DNA from: JAHJQZ01 sp963667595
GTDB lineage: Bacteria > Pseudomonadota > Alphaproteobacteria > Rhizobiales > Devosiaceae
Length of the DNA: 64,000 bases
Direction of reading: 5' to 3'
Assembly: GCA_963667595.2 (NCBI GenBank)
Contig: CAXXWD010000008.1
Coordinates: 1 to 64,000 of the forward strand
Shown: one piece after another, positions 61,322 through 64,000 of the stretch
How positions within the stretch are numbered: position 1 is the stretch's first letter
Layout: every line of letters begins with the position of its first letter
Notes under the pieces: model-generated
Told to the model about the DNA's origin: nothing
Seen by the model: the letters and a program-made list of their open reading frames with translations, nothing else
Databases searched by the model: none
Made by a program: the position numbers and the translations under genes

Positions 61322-62170
61322 CTATCCTTTGGCGCTGTCGGCGATCCAGTTGCCCGAAACGACTTCCGGGGTCAAACCCTGTTTCGTCAGAAGCTCATAG
61401 GCCGATTCGTACCATGTGCTGGATGGATAGTTGTGTCCCAGAACCGCTGTCGCCGTCCGCGCCTCACTGACAAGGCCGAGCGTTAAGTAGCATTCGGTCA
61501 GGCGATAGAGTGCCTCTTCGATATGCGTCGTGGTCTGGTAATGCTCGACCACGACACGGAAGCGGTTGACCGCGGCCAGATATTGTCCGTTGCCCTGATA
61601 AAAACGGCCAACCGACATTTCCTTGCCGGCAAGCTGGTCATTGGCCGTCCGGATGCTTTCGCGCGCATCCTCGACATATTTGGACTGGGGATAGTTGTTG
61701 ATCAACAGTGTCAGGGTGCTGATGGCATCGGTCGCGACTTCCTGATCCCGCGTGATGTCCTTGATCTGGAAGAAATAGGACGTTCCCTTGAGATAAAGGA
61801 TATAGGGCACTTCTTCCGAGGTCGGATAAAGGGCGAGATAGCGGTCGGCCGCCAGAATGGCGTCATTGAACTTGCCGCGCCGGAAATCGATATAGACCGT
61901 CATCAGCTTGGCCTTTTCGGAATATTCCGAATAGGGATGCTGGCGCTCGAGCTTTTCGAGCGTGGTCAGCGCGGTCGTGAAATATTTGCGGTCGATATCC
62001 TTGAGCGCACTGTCATAGAGCGTCTCGGGAGGAATGATTTCCTCTTCCTTGATCTTGCTCGGACCGAACAGGTTGAACCCCGCGCATCCTGTGACTGACA
62101 GGGTCAGGCCGATCACGACGATGATCTGAAACACAATACGGGCCAGACCCGCAGAGACGCCAGTTTTCAC
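61322..62170 (-). CDS. bamD: Outer-membrane assembly lipoprotein BamD
   Basis: The 282-residue product has a GTG start, a lipoprotein signal with Cys29 in LSVTGC, and TPR-like repeats (LYDSALKDIDRKYFTTALTTLEKLERQHPYSEYSEKAKLMTVYIDFRRGKF). BamD belongs to the BAM complex that inserts outer-membrane beta-barrels. It is in the usual position between lpxC and recN. Confidence 0.95.
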   Translation of the reverse strand: MKTGVSAGLARIVFQIIVVIGLTLSVTGCAGFNLFGPSKIKEEEIIPPETLYDSALKDIDRKYFTTALTTLEKLERQHPYSEYSEKAKLMTVYIDFRRGKFNDAILAADRYLALYPTSEEVPYILYLKGTSYFFQIKDITRDQEVATDAISTLTLLINNYPQSKYVEDARESIRTANDQLAGKEMSVGRFYQGNGQYLAAVNRFRVVVEHYQTTTHIEEALYRLTECYLTLGLVSEARTATAVLGHNYPSSTWYESAYELLTKQGLTPEVVSGNWIADSAKG

Positions 62171-62454
62171 GATTTACCCGCTCCGTTGCCCGACAGACCA
62201 AACGGCACTCGTTTTAGGGTCACACCCCTGCCCGTCGCCCTTCGTGACGGCATCCGATCGCAAATCCGGGATTTGCATTTCGCGATGTCGTACAAATGCC
62301 GCTACAGCCAAATTGGTTCCAAACTGTGGCGCTTCCCGTGTAGCTCTTTTCAGCCGCTGCGAATAGCCCCGTGGCCACACCCGCCTTTTTCAAAAAGACG
62401 GCATCGCCTCGGTTCCTTTTACTTCGTTGCGATACGAACGGGAGCGCGGGGTGA
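62171..62454. other. Intergenic region between lpxC and bamD
   Basis: Nothing coding is supported in these 284 bases. On the minus strand GCC-GTCTTTTTGAAAAAG-GCG near 62385-62405 is a weak hairpin that might terminate the lpxC message. The remainder should hold a bamD promoter, which I could not place. Confidence 0.35.
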
Positions 62455-63411
62455 TTAGCCGACGGAACGCAGATAGGCTTCGACATGCAGACCGTCGGGC
62501 AGATCCTCAAGCGCTTCGAACGCCAATGGCAGTTCGTCCGCCTCCACGATCTCGTAATTCGCCTCGCTGGCGAACAGGCTCGACAGAACCAGGGAGTTGA
62601 GCTTGTGCCCGCCCTTGTAGCTGCGGAACTGCCCGTAGATCGGCAAGCCGCCCAGCGCGAGATCGCCAATGGAATCCAGAAGCTTGTGACGGACAAATTC
62701 ATCTTCGAACCGCAATCCGTGCGGATTAATGACCTCGTCGTTTTCGACGAGGATCGAATTTTCGAGCGAGGACCCGAGCGCATAGCCGGCCTGCTGCAAA
62801 GCATCGCGGTGCTTGGCGAAACCGAAGGTTCGCGCGCCGGCCACGCGTTCGTCATAGAGCCGCGGGCTCCAGTTGAAAATCATGCGTTGACGGCCGATCG
62901 CCGGGCTGTCGAAATCGATCTCGAGGTCGAACTTGCGGCCGTTATAGGGTTCGAGCGCGGCAAAGGCATCGTCATTGCGTACGGTCACGGCCCGCTTGAC
63001 CTTGAGGAAGCGCCGCATTTTCGGCTGAACGGAAAGACCGACCTTCTTGATCGCGTTGACGAAATCCAGCGCACTGCCATCGAGAATGGGGCATTCGGTA
63101 TTGTTGATGGTCAGCTGGGCATTGTCGATCCCGAGACCGCTCAACGCCGAGGCCACATGTTCTACCGTTTCCACATCGGTGCTGTCACCGATGTCGATGG
63201 TGGTGCAAAGGGTGGTGCGCGTAATGCGTGAATAGTGAATCTTTACAGGTCCGATGGACCGGCCGTCATCGTAAAGTCGGGTGATGGTATACCCGTTATC
63301 GGGAGGCGCGGGCTCGATCTTGAGCGACACCGGCAGACCGGAATGTACGCCAAAACCATCAAACTCAACCTTGCCGGCCAATGTACATTGCCGCATTGCC
63401 AAACGCTGCAT
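62455..63411 (-). CDS. lpxC: UDP-3-O-acyl-N-acetylglucosamine deacetylase
   Basis: The 318-residue zinc enzyme performs the committed step of lipid A synthesis. Zinc ligands are visible in VETVEHVASALSGLGIDN and in HKLLDSIGDLALGG, and the catalytic His in YKGGHKLNSLVL. The start at 63411 is chosen for its GGGGAT upstream; an ATG six codons earlier is also open. It lies just after ftsZ, separated by a terminator. Confidence 0.96.
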   Translation of the reverse strand: MQRLAMRQCTLAGKVEFDGFGVHSGLPVSLKIEPAPPDNGYTITRLYDDGRSIGPVKIHYSRITRTTLCTTIDIGDSTDVETVEHVASALSGLGIDNAQLTINNTECPILDGSALDFVNAIKKVGLSVQPKMRRFLKVKRAVTVRNDDAFAALEPYNGRKFDLEIDFDSPAIGRQRMIFNWSPRLYDERVAGARTFGFAKHRDALQQAGYALGSSLENSILVENDEVINPHGLRFEDEFVRHKLLDSIGDLALGGLPIYGQFRSYKGGHKLNSLVLSSLFASEANYEIVEADELPLAFEALEDLPDGLHVEAYLRSVG

Positions 63412-63457
63412 CCCCGATCCCCTGAGCACGAGCTCTTATTTTCTTCCAAATGAACAC

Positions 63458-63491
63458 AAAAAAGCCCGGTGCAAAAGGGCATCCGGGCTTT
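63458..63491 (-). terminator. ftsZ terminator
   Basis: On the minus strand AAAGCCCGG (63491-63483) and CCGGGCTTT (63469-63461) form a stem that runs straight into further T. It lies 24 bases after the ftsZ stop. Confidence 0.8.
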
Positions 63492-63514
63492 CTTTCACTC
63501 AATGTCCAGTTTGG

Positions 63515-64000
63515 CTAGCCGTGCTTGCGCAAAAAAGCGGGAATTTCGAGATGTTCATTGGTCGGGTGTTGCACACTTGCACGCCCATGCGGGTCGAGCT
63601 GGCCCTGTGCGCCATGTTCGGCCGTGTGACCGGGCGCGTGCGGCTGCCCCTTTTCGATCGCGCTGCGCGCCGCGGCATCGTCGACGGACGGCGACTCGGC
63701 CATCGGTTCCTGCCGATTCGAGTCCGCGGGAGTCCTCCGTCGAGAGAAAGCCCGACATTTGAGGCAAGGCGCTTGAACAAGGCTCTGGCGTTGCGCGGTT
63801 CCTGCGATGACTGCTGGCCGAGCCCCTGGCGGGCGATCGGCGGCAGTTCGTCCATGCGCGGCATGCGTCTCTGGGCATTCGGCCGCTCCGCATGTTGCGG
63901 CACGTGAGCCTTGGGCATCGGGCGTTCCTCGGTCTGCGGCGTTTCTTCGAAAGGCAGTTCGCCGGTCGCGACAGGCGTATAGGGTTCGACGGTCACGTCT
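63515..64000 (-). CDS. ftsZ: Cell division protein FtsZ, C-terminal part (partial, one frame break)
   Basis: Only the C-terminal linker and tail are in the window; the gene continues past 64000. The linker is disordered (ELPFEETPQTEERPMPKAHVP) and reaches ALFKRLASNVGLS. Near 63745 a two-base TC repetition shifts the frame; after it the sequence continues with RRTPADSNRQEPMAESPSVDD and ends in the conserved tail EIPAFLRKHG, the site that binds FtsA and ZipA-like partners. The break is likely a sequence error, since the tail is essential for division. Confidence 0.9.
   Translation of the reverse strand, partial: RRDRRTLYACRDRRTAFRRNAADRGTPDAQGSRAATCGAAECPETHAAHGRTAADRPPGARPAVIAGTAQRQSLVQAPCLKCRAFSRRRTPADSNRQEPMAESPSVDDAAARSAIEKGQPHAPGHTAEHGAQGQLDPHGRASVQHPTNEHLEIPAFLRKHG

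Noticed and set aside
63281..63907. A 208-codon plus-strand frame across lpxC and ftsZ
   Set aside because: It lies opposite two well-identified minus-strand genes and crosses their terminator.

Overview
The window looks like a chromosomal segment of an alphaproteobacterium of the order Hyphomicrobiales (Rhizobiales), most like the Devosia/Pelagibacterium relatives. The grounds are the high GC, a permuted two-piece tmRNA, the order ftsZ-lpxC-bamD-recN-ligA on one strand, a ClpS2-type adaptor, an alpha-type SspB, hflK-hflC-DUF2065-degP, and purL-bolA-grxD. The genus is inference; no rRNA or tRNA was found to anchor it.

Layout. 0-6.3 kb, mostly minus strand: a DMT exporter and a quinone oxidoreductase (both with broken frames), an acyltransferase-3 membrane protein, and ilvB-ilvH preceded by a promoter, a 16-residue leader peptide rich in Ile/Val/Leu codons and an attenuator hairpin. 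6.4-10.5 kb, plus strand: a Pat-like protein (acyl-CoA synthetase plus GNAT), directly abutted by a zinc-dependent deacetylase and a YbaK-type deacylase. 10.5-21 kb: miaA/serB divergent pair, GNAT, the degP-DUF2065-hflC-hflK membrane quality-control operon, and a thyA-MazG-GNAT-DUF4424-folA run whose genes mostly touch or overlap. 21-24.2 kb: a proteolysis-targeting neighbourhood, with clpS, the tmRNA gene ssrA, sspB and a small ribbon-helix-helix gene. 24.2-27.5 kb: GtrA, a UDP-galactopyranose-mutase-like flavoprotein and an acyltransferase, probably for surface polysaccharide. 27.7-33.6 kb: purQ, a DJ-1/PfpI gene, purL, bolA, grxD and a Bcr/CflA-type exporter. 33.8-42.7 kb: an AsmA-like protein, a ClC channel with CBS domains, cysK-sseA and a solute-binding protein.

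42.7-53 kb is the accessory part. It holds an orphan terminator that suggests a small RNA, palindromic repeats, uvrD/pcrA, an IS3-family element (46786-48004, 3-bp target duplication TTC) that splits a small gene whose frame is exactly restored when the element is removed, three small membrane-protein genes, two tandem EamA exporters and a DUF1624-type acetyltransferase with a Cys-rich tail. 53-64 kb: HAD hydrolase, prmA, a 44-codon gene, aminopeptidase P, then ligA, recN, bamD, lpxC and the 3' end of ftsZ at the window edge.

Two cross-cutting points. First, single-base or dinucleotide frame breaks are concentrated in a few genes (about 0.4-1.9, 25.6-25.9, 29.1-30.2 and 63.7 kb), including purL and ftsZ, while the other genes, up to 1255 codons long, are intact. 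This points to local sequence error rather than decay. Second, at least two families of intergenic palindromic repeats recur: a ~105-bp composite element (four copies) and a short CCGGG-CTTGA-type stem-loop (four or five copies).
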